Below, one piece after another: positions 16,771-25,322 of a stretch of DNA of 64,000 nt. Under the pieces are notes generated by a model. That model ran no database searches. It was not told the DNA's origin and worked only from the letters and a program-made list of their open reading frames with translations. A program made the translations under genes and the position numbers. Position 1 is the first letter of the stretch, and each line of letters opens with the position of its first letter. This DNA comes from Sphaerisporangium dianthi. Lineage in GTDB: Bacteria > Actinomycetota > Actinomycetes > Streptosporangiales > Streptosporangiaceae. The stretch spans positions 558,001-622,000 of the forward strand of contig NZ_JBHSFP010000001.1 of NCBI RefSeq assembly GCF_042654065.1, given 5' to 3'.

Positions 16771-18282
16771 ATGTCCGCACTCGACTGGTCCGTGCTGGGC
16801 GCCTACTTCGCCGTGATGATCGTCATCGGCGTGTGGTCGAAGAACCGCATCAAGACCGTCATCGACTACTTCACGGCCGGAGGGAAGATCCCCTGGTGGC
16901 TGTCGGGGATCTCCCACCACATGTCGGGTTACAGCGCGGTCATGTTCGTCGCGTTCGCCGCCGTCGCCTACGACTACGGGCTCACCGTCTACGTCTGGTG
17001 GGCGATGACCATCGGCATCGGCGTGGGCATCGGCGCCTTCCTGTTCGCCGCCCGGTGGAACCGGCTCAGGTCCAAGCACGGCGTCGTCTCGCCGCTGGAG
17101 TACCTCACCCGGCGCTACAACCTGCCCACCCAGCAGGTGATGGCCTACAGCGGCGCGCTGCTGAAGGTCGTGGACATCGCCGCCAAGTGGGTCGCCATCT
17201 CGGTGCTGCTCAAGGGCTTCGCCGGGATCCCCATCCAGTACGGCATCGCCCTCACCGGCGCGGTGACCGTGATCTACGTGACGGTCGGCGGACTGTGGGC
17301 GGACGTGCTCACCGACTTCGGCCAGTTCGTCATCCAGGCGGTGGCCGGCATCGTCATGTTCGCCGCCGTCCTCGGGCACCTCGGCGGGGTCTCGGCGCTG
17401 TGGACCATGTGGGGCGAACTGCCCGAGGGACACGGAGACCCGCTGACCGGGCCCTACACCACGACGTACTTCTTCGCGTTCCTGCTGATCAAGACCTTCG
17501 AGTACAACGGCGGCATGTGGAACCTCGCCCAGCGCTACATGAGCGCGCCGTCGGGCACGCAGGCCAAGCGCGCGGCGCTGCTGTCCAGCGCCCTGTGGCT
17601 GCTCTGGCCGCTGGTGCTGTTCATCCCGATGTTCGCCGCGCCCCTCATCGTGCCGGGGCTGACCGACTCCGACCAGTCCTACGTGCGGCTCGCGCAGGAA
17701 CTGCTGCCCACGGGCCTCATCGGCCTGGTGCTGGCCGGGTTCTTCTCCCACACGATGGCGATGGTCTCCTCCGACGCCAACGTGATCTCGGCGGTGATCA
17801 CCCGCGACATCCTGCCGGTGTTCGTACGGCGGCTGCGGAACATGTCGGCGGGCGGCGCGCTGCGCCTGGCCCGCGTGACGACCTTCGTCTTCGTGGTCGT
17901 CAGCATGACGATCGCGATCACCACTCAGGGCCAGGGCGTGGTGCTGAAGATCGTCGTGGACGTCGTGGCGGCCACGATGGGACCGATCTCGATCCCGCTG
18001 ATGCTGGGGCTGCTCCCCTGGTTCAAGCGCAGCGGCCCCACGGCGGCCATCGTCTCCTGGGCGGCAGGGCTGACGGTGTGGGCCGTCGTCAAGTGGGTGA
18101 TCACCTCGGCGAACCAGACGCTCGTCGTGGCCGCCCCGCTGGTGACGTCGCTGATCCTCTATGTCGTCATCGGCCTGCTGCGCCCGGAGAACACCCCCGA
18201 CCGCGACGACCTGGTCGACTCCCTCAACGACGACAGTGTTGTCGGCGCTCGCTCCGCTCACGCGGTGCCCGGGCGCCTTTGA
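16771..18282 (+). CDS. Sodium:solute symporter family transporter
   Basis: 503 aa integral membrane protein of the SSS family with about 13 helices, starting MSALDWSVLGAYFAVMIVIG after an AGGAGGAG ribosome-binding site. Family features include VIDYFTAGGKIPWWLSGIS and WADVLTDFGQFVIQAVAG. Its promoter carries the same operator as kdgK, so a hexuronate or ketodeoxygluconate substrate is likely, though not shown by the sequence. The last 14 codons lie inside the first copy of a 130-bp tandem repeat, so the C-terminus (VVGARSAHAVPGRL) is repeat-derived. Confidence 0.9.
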   Translation: MSALDWSVLGAYFAVMIVIGVWSKNRIKTVIDYFTAGGKIPWWLSGISHHMSGYSAVMFVAFAAVAYDYGLTVYVWWAMTIGIGVGIGAFLFAARWNRLRSKHGVVSPLEYLTRRYNLPTQQVMAYSGALLKVVDIAAKWVAISVLLKGFAGIPIQYGIALTGAVTVIYVTVGGLWADVLTDFGQFVIQAVAGIVMFAAVLGHLGGVSALWTMWGELPEGHGDPLTGPYTTTYFFAFLLIKTFEYNGGMWNLAQRYMSAPSGTQAKRAALLSSALWLLWPLVLFIPMFAAPLIVPGLTDSDQSYVRLAQELLPTGLIGLVLAGFFSHTMAMVSSDANVISAVITRDILPVFVRRLRNMSAGGALRLARVTTFVFVVVSMTIAITTQGQGVVLKIVVDVVAATMGPISIPLMLGLLPWFKRSGPTAAIVSWAAGLTVWAVVKWVITSANQTLVVAAPLVTSLILYVVIGLLRPENTPDRDDLVDSLNDDSVVGARSAHAVPGRL

Positions 18283-18575
18283 GCCGGCGCCCTTCCTCGT
18301 CGCTCACGAGCGCTCGTCCCTCGCACTCGCTCCCTCCTCGTCACGACACCGGCGCGCCCGAGCCCGCGTTGTCGGCGCTCGCTCCGCTCACGCGGTGCCC
18401 GGGCGCCCTTGAGCCGGCGCCCTTCCTCGTCGCTCACGAGCGCTCGTCCCTCGCACTCGCTCCCTCCTCGTCACGACACCGGCGCGCCCGAGCCCGCGTT
18501 GTCGGCGCTCGCTCCGCTCACGCGGTGCCCGGGCGCCCTTGAGCCGGCGCCCTTCCTCGTCGTTCACGAGCGCTC
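18238..18575. repeat. 130-bp direct tandem repeat, about 2.6 copies
   Basis: Copies start at 18238, 18368 and 18498, exactly 130 bp apart, each opening GTTGTCGGCGCTCGCTCCGC. The first two are nearly identical (CGCCTTTGAG versus CGCCCTTGAG near 18279). The third diverges after about 78 bp, at CGCTCG. The array starts inside the symporter gene and fills most of the gap to the terminator at 18631; I see no other gene in 18283-18683. Each unit is rich in small inverted motifs (CTCGCTCC, CACGAGCGCTCGTCC). Confidence 0.9.
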
Positions 18576-18630
18576 GGTTCGCTCACGCGGCGCCTGGGCG
18601 CGCCGGGCGGATGTAGAAGGCGGGGAAATG

Positions 18631-18668
18631 GAACACCGGGAGAGGGAACAGTCCCTCTCCCGGTGTTC
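18631..18668. terminator. Bidirectional terminator between symporter and tautomerase genes
   Basis: A perfect 17-bp stem (18631-18647 with 18652-18668; arms GAACACCGGGAGAGGGA and its complement) with an ACAG loop sits between convergent genes. It would serve the symporter on the plus strand and the tautomerase on the minus strand. Confidence 0.85.
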
Positions 18669-18683
18669 GTAGGCTTGTAACCG

Positions 18684-18869
18684 CTATTTGTCCGACTCCA
18701 GGATGCCGCCGTTGGCCACGTCGGACTTCTCGATCTCGGTGAACACGATGCGCACCGCCTCCGGCCGCGCCTTGAGGATGCCCACGGCGGCCTCGGTCAC
18801 CGCCGCCACGAACTCGCGGCGCTGGTCCATCGTGCGTCCCGAGAGCAGTTCCACAGTGATGTTCGGCAT
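18684..18869 (-). CDS. 4-oxalocrotonate tautomerase family protein
   Basis: 61 aa small tautomerase. The ATG at 18869 gives MPNITVELLSGRTMDQR, exposing the catalytic Pro1 after Met removal, the hallmark of the family; longer upstream starts would bury this proline. The second half (PEAVRIVFTEIEKSDVANGG) matches the usual beta strand and active-site loop. It probably works as a hexamer. Lying between the symporter and kdgK it may interconvert tautomers or isomers of keto-uronate intermediates; that role is inference. Confidence 0.85.
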   Translation of the reverse strand: MPNITVELLSGRTMDQRREFVAAVTEAAVGILKARPEAVRIVFTEIEKSDVANGGILESDK

Positions 18870-18890
18870 GATGTCCTCCGGTTCCATGTG

Positions 18891-18924
18891 TTGCATCACA
18901 TGAAATCAGATTCCATTACATGAA
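18891..18924 (+). promoter_or_regulatory. Tandem IclR-type operators before kdgK
   Basis: Two related 14-mers, TTGCATCACATGAA (18891-18904) and TTCCATTACATGAA (18911-18924), have starts exactly 20 bp apart, about two helical turns, so one dimer pair could bind on one DNA face. The second is the exact reverse complement of the element before the symporter. Confidence 0.65.
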
Positions 18925-18944
18925 CCAAGAAGGAGAGAGCCGTC

Positions 18945-19910
18945 GTGGACGTCATAGTGATCGGCGAGCCGCTGGTCGAGTTCTCGGCGTCCGCTCCCCT
19001 CACCGAGGCCGAGACGTTCCGCCTGTCGTTCTCCGGTGACGCGCTCAACGCCGCCGTCGCCGCGGCGGCCGCCGGCGCGCACGTCGCCCTGGTGACGCGG
19101 GTGGGCGTGGACGAGTTCGGGGAGCGGCTGATCAGGTTCGCGGCCGCGCACGGCGTGGACACCCGGTGGATGCTGCCGGGCGCCGGGTCCACGGGGGCGT
19201 ACGCCGTGGGGGCCGACCCGGGCGGCGAGCGGGACTTCACGTACATGCGGGCGTGCAGCGCCGCCTCCAGGATGGGCCCCTCCGACGTCGCGGACGCGCC
19301 GCTGGCCGAGACCTCCGTCCTGCTGGTCGGCGGCATCGCCGCCGCGCTGTCCCCCTCCTGCGCCCACGCGGTGCGCCACGCCGCGGAGATCGTGCACGAG
19401 GCCGGGGGCAAGGTCGTCTACGACCCGAACTTCCGCTCCCGGCTCACCACACCCGAGAAGGCCGCGGCGATGCTCGCCGCCGTCGCCCCGTTCGCCGCGC
19501 TGGTGACCCCGTCCTCCCCCGGCGACGGCCTCCCCCTTCTCGGCACCGCCGACCCGGCCGAGACCCTGCGCGCCTGCCTGAAGCTCGGCGCCCGCGCGGC
19601 GGCCGTCACCCAGGGGCCGGACGGCGTCCTGCTGGGCGTCAGGGACGGCCGCGAGGGCCAGGACGGCGAGCCGTTCGAGACCATCCCGGCGGTCCGGGCG
19701 CGGACGGTCGTGGACCAGACGGGGGCCGGGGACGCGTTCGCCGGCACCGTGGCCGCCCGGCTGGCCGCGGGGGCGTCCCTGCGCGACGCCGTACGAGCGG
19801 GAACGGCCGCCGCCGCCGTCAGCCTCGAAGGCCAGGGCGGCACCGGCCGGGTGGCCACCCCCGAGGAGATCGACCGGCTCCTCGCCCTGCCACACGGCAA
19901 TGGCGGGTGA
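18945..19910 (+). CDS. kdgK: 2-keto-3-deoxygluconate kinase, PfkB family
   Basis: 321 aa from a GTG preceded by AAGGAGAGAG. PfkB signatures are FSGDALNAAVAAAAAGAHVA near the N-terminus and DQTGAGDAFAG (about 256-266) with the catalytic Asp. DFTYMR and YDPNFRSRL are typical of KdgK. It would phosphorylate 2-keto-3-deoxygluconate to KDPG, receiving the product of KduI and KduD encoded next door. KDPG aldolase is not in the window. Other sugar kinases of the family are possible, but the context strongly favours KdgK. Confidence 0.86.
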   Translation: MDVIVIGEPLVEFSASAPLTEAETFRLSFSGDALNAAVAAAAAGAHVALVTRVGVDEFGERLIRFAAAHGVDTRWMLPGAGSTGAYAVGADPGGERDFTYMRACSAASRMGPSDVADAPLAETSVLLVGGIAAALSPSCAHAVRHAAEIVHEAGGKVVYDPNFRSRLTTPEKAAAMLAAVAPFAALVTPSSPGDGLPLLGTADPAETLRACLKLGARAAAVTQGPDGVLLGVRDGREGQDGEPFETIPAVRARTVVDQTGAGDAFAGTVAARLAAGASLRDAVRAGTAAAAVSLEGQGGTGRVATPEEIDRLLALPHGNGG

Positions 19911-19917
19911 CGCGGAG

Positions 19918-20682
19918 TCAGTGGGCGGGGGTGGCGGCAGGGGCGCCGAGGGCGTGGGAGACGTCTCGGGCGGCGGCGGTGACCACGGGGGCGAGTTCCT
20001 CAAGGGTGGCGCGGTCCATGTCCATGGCGAGGGTGGAGATGGAGATGCCGCCCAGCACATGGCCGGTGTGGTCGAAGACGGCCGCGCCGACGCAGCGGAC
20101 GCCCGGCTCGTTCTCCTCGTCGTCCACGGCGTAACCGAGGGCGCGGACCTTCGAAAGGTGCTCGAGCAGCTCCTCCACGCCGGTCAGGGTGGCGGAGGTG
20201 AGCCGGACCAGGCCGGTGCGCCCCGCGATGGCCCTGACCTCGTCGTCGCCGAGCCCGGCGAGGATGGCCTTGCCGATGGCCGTGGTGTGCAGGCGCAGGC
20301 TCATGCCGACCCGGGAGGGCATCTGGTAGGGCCTGCGGCCTTCCAGCTTGTCCACGTAGACCGCCTCGTCGCCGCTGCGGATGCCGAAGTGGGTGGTGTA
20401 GCCGGTGCGCTCGTGCAGGGCCCGCAGAGCAGCGGAGGCCTGCCGCGACGGGTCGAACCTGGTCATGACCCTGCCGGCCAGAGTGAGGATGCGCGGCCCC
20501 GGCTCGTAGCCGCCGGCGCCGTCGGCCCGGGCGAAGCCCCATTCGACGAGCGACTGCAGAATGCGGTGAACGGTCGACTTGGAGACGCCGGTCGCCGCGG
20601 CGATGTCGGTCACGCGGTGGTGCTCGGCGATCGCCTCGAGCACCGCCAGCGCCTTGTCGATGGAGCTGCCTTCCCTGACCAC
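19918..20682 (-). CDS. IclR-family regulator of the pectin island (KdgR-like)
   Basis: 254 aa with an N-terminal winged helix (SSIDKALAVLEAIAEH, ATGVSKSTVHRILQSLVEWG) and an IclR effector domain (GYTTHFGIRSGDEAVYVDKL, TAIGKAILAGL). It is the third gene after kduI and kduD on the same strand and converges on kdgK with a 7-bp gap. IclR members such as KdgR sense 2-keto-3-deoxygluconate and repress pectin genes; this protein is a good candidate for the factor binding the TTCCATTACATGAA elements, though the second IclR gene is an alternative. Confidence 0.88.
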   Translation of the reverse strand: MVREGSSIDKALAVLEAIAEHHRVTDIAAATGVSKSTVHRILQSLVEWGFARADGAGGYEPGPRILTLAGRVMTRFDPSRQASAALRALHERTGYTTHFGIRSGDEAVYVDKLEGRRPYQMPSRVGMSLRLHTTAIGKAILAGLGDDEVRAIAGRTGLVRLTSATLTGVEELLEHLSKVRALGYAVDDEENEPGVRCVGAAVFDHTGHVLGGISISTLAMDMDRATLEELAPVVTAAARDVSHALGAPAATPAH

Positions 20683-20837
20683 GTCCAGAGCCTACTAACA
20701 GCCACCGGGCGGCACGCTGCGCACGGCGCAGCGGGGGGGTGGCGCGCCGCCGTCGCCCGTCTCGCGGGCGGGGGACGGACACCGGGGGCGGCGCGGCGCC
20801 GGAGCGGGCCCGGCGGGGCGCGGGGAGGACGGGTGGG

Positions 20838-21584
20838 TCAGCGGGCGAGCCAGCCTCCGTCCACGGCCAGGACATGGCCGTTGACGTAGTCGGAGGCGGA
20901 GGAGGCGAGGAAGACGGCCGCGCCGGCGAGATCTTCGGGGGTGCCCCAGCGGCCGGCCGGGATGCGGGCCCTGATCGCGGGCTCGCGCTCGGGGTCCTCG
21001 CGCAGCGCGCGGGTGTTGCCGGTGGCGATGTACCCGGGGGCGATCGCGTTGACCTGCACGCCTTGGGCGGCCCACTCACAGGCCAGCGAACGGGTGAGGC
21101 CGGCGACGCCGTGCTTGGCGGCGGTGTACCCGGCCACGTTGACGCCCCCCTGGAACGACAGCATCGAGGCGATCATGACGATCTTCCCCTGCCCGCGTTC
21201 GAGCATGGGACGGCCGAAGGCCTGGCTGAGCAGGAAGACCGCGTCGAGGTTGACGTCGAGCACGGCCCGCCAGTCGGCGTAGGCGTGCCCGGCGGCCGGA
21301 GCCCTGCGGATGATCCCGGCGTTGTTCACCAGGATGTCGACGCGGTGCCGGGCGAGCAGCTCCTCGGCGGCCCCGGGCACGCGGTCGAGGTCGGACAGGT
21401 CGAGGACCCACCGCCAGGACTCCCGGCCGGCCTCGCGGACCTCGGCCTCCACCTCAGAAAGGTCGTCGCGGTGGCCGTGCAGGACGACGTCGGCGCCCGC
21501 CCTCGCGAGGCCGGCCGCGACCGCCCGGCCGATGCCGGTGCGGGAGCCCGTGACCAGCGCCGTCCTGCCTTCGAGGGAGAACAT
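20838..21584 (-). CDS. kduD: 2-deoxy-D-gluconate 3-dehydrogenase (KduD), SDR family
   Basis: 248 aa short-chain dehydrogenase. The NAD-binding motif is TGSRTGIG near residue 11, then NNAG, a catalytic Ser in IASMLSFQGG, the YTAAK pair, and APGYIATGNT, which is typical of KduD. It reduces 2,5-diketo-3-deoxygluconate (DKII) to 2-keto-3-deoxygluconate. The ATG overlaps the kduI stop as ATGA, so the two steps of the pathway are translationally coupled. Confidence 0.9.
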   Translation of the reverse strand: MFSLEGRTALVTGSRTGIGRAVAAGLARAGADVVLHGHRDDLSEVEAEVREAGRESWRWVLDLSDLDRVPGAAEELLARHRVDILVNNAGIIRRAPAAGHAYADWRAVLDVNLDAVFLLSQAFGRPMLERGQGKIVMIASMLSFQGGVNVAGYTAAKHGVAGLTRSLACEWAAQGVQVNAIAPGYIATGNTRALREDPEREPAIRARIPAGRWGTPEDLAGAAVFLASSASDYVNGHVLAVDGGWLAR

Positions 21585-22408
21585 CACCGCATCTCGCCGA
21601 TCGCGACCTGCTCGATGTCCTCGTACGCCTGGTTCTCGCCGCCCATCGCCCAGACGAAGGCGTAGTTGCGGGTGCCGAACCCGCAGTGCACCGACCAGGG
21701 CGGCGATATGACGGCCTGGCGGTCGGCGATGATCAGGTTGCGCGTCTCGTCCGGCCTGCCCATGAGGTGGACGACCCGGTCGTCCTGCGGGACGTCGAAG
21801 TACAGGTAGACCTCGGTGCGCCGCTCGTGGGTGTGGCAGGGCATCGTGTTCCACATGCTGCCGGGCGCGAGGACGGTGACGCCGAGGACGAGCTGGCAGC
21901 TCTGGATGCCCTTGGCGTGGATGTACTTGTGGATCGTGCGATCGTTGGAGCCCTCCTGGGAGCCCAGCCGCACGGGCTCGGCGTCCGCGAGGCCCGCGCT
22001 GACGGTCGGGTGCCCGGCGTGCGCGGGGGTCGACACCAGGTAGAACGGCCCGCCGCTGAACGACACCGCGCGCGAGCCCATGCCCACGTACACGCATTCC
22101 TTGTTGCCGAGCGCGTACTCCTCGCCGTCGACGGTGACCGCGCCGGGTTCCCCGAGGTTGACGACGCCGAGCTCGCGGCGCTCCAGGAAGTACTCGGCGC
22201 GGAACTCGTCGGGGCAGGGAAGGTCCAGCGGCGCGCCGCCGGGCGCCGCTCCCCCGATGACGATGCGGTCCTCGTGGGAGTACACCAGGCGGATCTCGCC
22301 CGGGACGAAGAGGTCCTCCGCGAGGAAGCGGCTCCTGAGCCGGTCGGTCGTCATGCCCGGCACCTGGTCCGGTGCCGTCGCGTACCGTACCTCCACCACG
22401 CCTCCCAT
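21584..22408 (-). CDS. kduI: 4-deoxy-L-threo-5-hexosulose-uronate ketol-isomerase (KduI)
   Basis: About 270 aa, close to the E. coli enzyme. It converts the unsaturated galacturonate product DKI into DKII. The cupin metal site is visible as CHTHERRTEVYLYF (His, His, Glu) and a later His in SVHCGFG; GSNDRTIHKYIH and GENQAYEDIEQVAI are family hallmarks. The ATG at 22408 has no ribosome-binding site and lies within the operator at 22408-22421; a GTG four or five codons downstream, preceded by GGGAGG, may be the true start. Confidence 0.94.
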   Translation of the reverse strand: MGGVVEVRYATAPDQVPGMTTDRLRSRFLAEDLFVPGEIRLVYSHEDRIVIGGAAPGGAPLDLPCPDEFRAEYFLERRELGVVNLGEPGAVTVDGEEYALGNKECVYVGMGSRAVSFSGGPFYLVSTPAHAGHPTVSAGLADAEPVRLGSQEGSNDRTIHKYIHAKGIQSCQLVLGVTVLAPGSMWNTMPCHTHERRTEVYLYFDVPQDDRVVHLMGRPDETRNLIIADRQAVISPPWSVHCGFGTRNYAFVWAMGGENQAYEDIEQVAIGEMR

Positions 22409-22433
22409 TCCGTTACATAAAATGCGATATCGC
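22408..22433 (-). promoter_or_regulatory. Operator region before kduI-kduD-iclR
   Basis: TTCCGTTACATAAA (22408-22421) matches the kdgK operator at 12 of 14 positions. It adjoins the perfect palindrome GCGATATCGC (22424-22433). On the minus strand a possible -35 TTGACC lies upstream at about 22460 with an A/T-rich TATATA about 20 bp on. The arrangement suggests repression just downstream of the transcription start. Confidence 0.55.
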
Positions 22434-22507
22434 TATATAGAACTGTCTTGGGCGTGCCGGGTCAAGCCGTCGGCAAGGCGGCGCGGCAGGGCGCGCCCGG
22501 GGGCGGC

Positions 22508-23311
22508 TCAGTACGTGCGGCGGACGCCGCGGGCGGCCACCTCGATGCGCTCGCGCGCCTCGAGCAGGCAGGCGGCGATCTCGCGGTCGCGACCCGCCGT
22601 CAGGCGGGGCACCGGGACAGAGACGCTCACCGCGTCGCGAGGCGGGTAGGCGATGTCGAGCGCGACACCGAAGCAGCGCAGCCCCTCGGTGTTCTCTTCA
22701 CGGTCGATGGAGTAACCCCGCTTGCGGATGCGCCGCAGGTCGGCCATGAGCTGCGCCTGGTCGACGACGGTGTTCTTGGTGAGCCGGGGCAGCTCGGCCG
22801 GAAGCATGCGCGCCACCTCGGCGTCGTCGCGGGTGGCGAGGATGGCCTTGCCGAGCGAGGTGGTGCTGGCCGGCAGGCGCCGGCCGACCCGGGCGAAGGG
22901 CCGCAGGTAGTGGCGCGAGGCCCGCGTCGCGAGGTAGACGACGTCGAAATGGTCGAGTCGCGCCAGGTGGACGGTCTCGCCCGTGACCTCGGCGAGCCAG
23001 TCGAGCGCGTCGCGCGCGATCTGGACCACCGGGTCACCGTCGATGTAGGTGGCGCCCACCAGCAGCGCCCTCATGCCGATGCGGTAGAGGGTGCCGGTGA
23101 CGTCGGTCTCGATCCAGCCCAGGCCCACCAGCGTGCGCAGCAGGGCGTGCAGGCTGCTCTTGGGGTAGCCGAGCTTGGCCTGAAGATCCGAAAGGCTGTG
23201 CAGACCGGGATATTGGGCGAAGAAGTCGAGCAACTCGACGGTCCGCACGGCGGACTTGACGTGCGGCGCCGCGGTTCCCTCTTGTGGCGCCGCAATCTCC
23301 TGCTGCGTCAT
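22508..23311 (-). CDS. Second IclR-family transcriptional regulator
   Basis: 267 aa. After a short N-terminal tail (PQEGTAAPHVKS) comes a winged helix (VRTVELLDFFAQYPGLHSLS, YPKSSLHALLRTLVGLGW) and an IclR effector domain with GETVHLARLDHFDVVYLATR and TTSLGKAILATRD. It follows the uronate dehydrogenase gene on the same strand and is probably the last gene of the ABC-enolase-udh operon. It differs from the other IclR protein (19918-20682), so the island has two regulators that may divide the unsaturated-uronate and free-galacturonate branches (inference). Confidence 0.88.
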   Translation of the reverse strand: MTQQEIAAPQEGTAAPHVKSAVRTVELLDFFAQYPGLHSLSDLQAKLGYPKSSLHALLRTLVGLGWIETDVTGTLYRIGMRALLVGATYIDGDPVVQIARDALDWLAEVTGETVHLARLDHFDVVYLATRASRHYLRPFARVGRRLPASTTSLGKAILATRDDAEVARMLPAELPRLTKNTVVDQAQLMADLRRIRKRGYSIDREENTEGLRCFGVALDIAYPPRDAVSVSVPVPRLTAGRDREIAACLLEARERIEVAARGVRRTY

Positions 23312-23352
23312 TCTCGTCCTCCCTGCCGCACGTTACCTCCATTGTCACCCGC

Positions 23353-24120
23353 TCACGACTCGACGACGCGACCGCCGAGCCAGGCGTACTCGGGGTCGGA
23401 GGGGTCGAGGTCGGGCATGCCCGCCGCGTAGGCCTCGGCGTCGTCCACCGGCTCGTAGCCGAGCGCCCGCCCCGCCGACAGGTCCCACCAGTTGCGCGTG
23501 TTGGCCGACACGCCCCAGACCAGGGCGTAGGTGAGCTCCGGCGCGGTCAGGCACGCGTGGACGAGCCGCACCATGTCCCCCGGGCTGATCCAGGTCGACA
23601 GGGCGCGAGGACCGGGCGGGCGCTCCTCGAAGGTGCCGATGCGCAGGCACGCCACGCGCATGCCGTACCTGTCGTGGTAGTAGCGGCCGAGGGCCTCGCC
23701 GTACGCCTTGGACACCCCGTAGTGCGAGTCGGGCGCCACCGGGGTGTCGGCGGCCACCAGATCCTGGCGGGGGACGAAGCCTGCGGCGTGGTTGCTGCTG
23801 GCGTACACGAAACGCTCGACGCCCGCCTGCCGGGCGGCCTCGATGACGCGGTAGGTGCCCTCGATGTTGGCCGTCAGCGCCTTCTCGAAGGACGCCTTCG
23901 TCGAGGGGGTGCCGGCGAGGTGGACGACCGCGGAGACCCCCTTCATGGCCCTTTCGACCGCCGCCGCGTCGGTGATGTCGCCGCAGATCGCCTCGAAGCG
24001 CTCGTCGTCGATCGGAGTGCGGTCGAACAGCCGCAACGTGTGACCGTGGTCGGGCAGACCCGCGGTCAGGCAGGCGCCGATCCGGCCGGCGGCGCCGGTC
24101 ACCAGAATGTTGTTCACCAT
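23353..24120 (-). CDS. udh: Uronate dehydrogenase (NAD-dependent), SDR extended type
   Basis: 255 aa. Rossmann motif TGAAGRIG at residues 8-15, catalytic YGVSK (Tyr about 134, Lys about 138), and the uronate-dehydrogenase blocks VYASSNHAAGF, LSTWISPGDMVRL and VVWGVSANTRNWWDLS, which match what I recall of the Agrobacterium enzyme. It oxidises D-galacturonate or D-glucuronate to the aldarolactone. The start overlaps the enolase-superfamily stop by a few bases, placing the two enzymes of the oxidative route in one operon. Confidence 0.9.
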   Translation of the reverse strand: MVNNILVTGAAGRIGACLTAGLPDHGHTLRLFDRTPIDDERFEAICGDITDAAAVERAMKGVSAVVHLAGTPSTKASFEKALTANIEGTYRVIEAARQAGVERFVYASSNHAAGFVPRQDLVAADTPVAPDSHYGVSKAYGEALGRYYHDRYGMRVACLRIGTFEERPPGPRALSTWISPGDMVRLVHACLTAPELTYALVWGVSANTRNWWDLSAGRALGYEPVDDAEAYAAGMPDLDPSDPEYAWLGGRVVES

Positions 24121-25265
24121 GTGGCAACCGTATGGGCGGCGATGTAGTCCACGTCAAGATCGTCGCCCAGTCCCGGACGCGTCGGAAGGGTCACATTCCC
24201 TGAATCGTCCATCGGATCGACGATCGAGCGGAGATGCGGCGGCGGCGTGTCGTAGTCCGAATGCGGGTGCAGCAGGCCGCGCTCGTACCACTCCCCGCAC
24301 AGCGTCGCCCCGATCACCGCGAGCGCCCCCGACCCGTTCCCGTGGATCTCGCAGCCCATGCCGAAGGACTCGGCGGTGTGCACCGCCTTCAGCGCCGGGA
24401 TGACGCCGCCGGAGCCGACGACGCCGACGCGCAGAATGTCGCACGCCCCCGCCGCCACCCACTCGGCCCGTGCCATGTGCTTGCCCCAGGAGGTCTCGGG
24501 CCCGAGGATCGGGGTCGCGAGCTGGTCGGCCAGCCAGCGGTACGACTGGACCGACGCCTCCTCCATCGGCTCCTCGTACCAGGCGAACTTCAGCTCGTCC
24601 AGCGCCCGGCCCAGCCTGAGCGCCTCGGTGCGGCTGTACCAGTGGTTGCTGTCGAGCATCAGGGCGACGTCGGGGCCCACCGCGTCCCGCACGGCGGCGC
24701 ACGCCTTGATGTCCAGGTCGACGCCGTGCCGCATCGGCGGCATCCAGGTGTGCAGCTTGATGCCGCGGTACCCGCGCGCCACCAGTTCCTTGGCGAAGCT
24801 CGCGTAGTCCGAAAGCGTGGCCAGGCCGCCGGGGATGTCGTCGCCGCACATCGTGCTGGCGTACGCGGGGACCGCCGCCCGGGCGCCGCCGAGGAGCTGC
24901 CAGACCGGCAGGCCCAGCTTGCGGCCCGCCAGGTCCCACAGGGCCTGGTCCACGGTGCTGAGCAGGCGGTCGGTGAGGTGGCCGTGGGCGCCGCGCTGGC
25001 GGCGCGCGAGCGCGTGCCAGAGCCGCTCGCGCTCGATGCCGTCCTGGCCGGCCAGCACCGGGCGCACGTGCGCCTGGATCATGCTCTCGCGCAGCGTCTC
25101 CGGCTGGCCGAGGCAGTACCCCTTCGCGCCGTCGCTGTCGGTGATCTCCAGCAGCGCCTCCTTGACCTCCCGGGGCGGCCCGGGATGCCGGTGACCGTGC
25201 CCGTCCACCACCGATTCGGTGATGGTCGCGAACACCGTGACGCCGACGCGCTCGATGACGGCCAT
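24114..25265 (-). CDS. Enolase-superfamily (mandelate racemase/muconate lactonizing) enzyme, probable aldarate or aldarolactone processing
   Basis: 383 aa. The capping domain is followed by a barrel with Lys in KLHTW (about 168), metal ligands Asp in MLDSNHWY (about 204), Glu in WYEEPM (about 230) and Glu in GPETSW (about 256), and a catalytic His in CEIHGNG (about 307). The usual KxK motif reads KLH, so it is not a textbook mandelate racemase or glucarate dehydratase. Between udh and kdgD, converting galactarolactone or galactarate into the ketodeoxy acid used by KdgD fits best; galactarolactone cycloisomerase or a galactarate dehydratase are the candidates. Confidence 0.82.
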   Translation of the reverse strand: MAVIERVGVTVFATITESVVDGHGHRHPGPPREVKEALLEITDSDGAKGYCLGQPETLRESMIQAHVRPVLAGQDGIERERLWHALARRQRGAHGHLTDRLLSTVDQALWDLAGRKLGLPVWQLLGGARAAVPAYASTMCGDDIPGGLATLSDYASFAKELVARGYRGIKLHTWMPPMRHGVDLDIKACAAVRDAVGPDVALMLDSNHWYSRTEALRLGRALDELKFAWYEEPMEEASVQSYRWLADQLATPILGPETSWGKHMARAEWVAAGACDILRVGVVGSGGVIPALKAVHTAESFGMGCEIHGNGSGALAVIGATLCGEWYERGLLHPHSDYDTPPPHLRSIVDPMDDSGNVTLPTRPGLGDDLDVDYIAAHTVATW

Positions 25266-25322
25266 GACCTCTCCTTCCGCTCGAATCCGTCCGCCCGGCC
25301 TCGCCGCCGGGCCGGACCGGGA

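Noticed and set aside
18283..18683. Tandem repeat as a CRISPR array
   Set aside because: The 130-bp units are contiguous without unique spacers of constant length and there are no cas genes.
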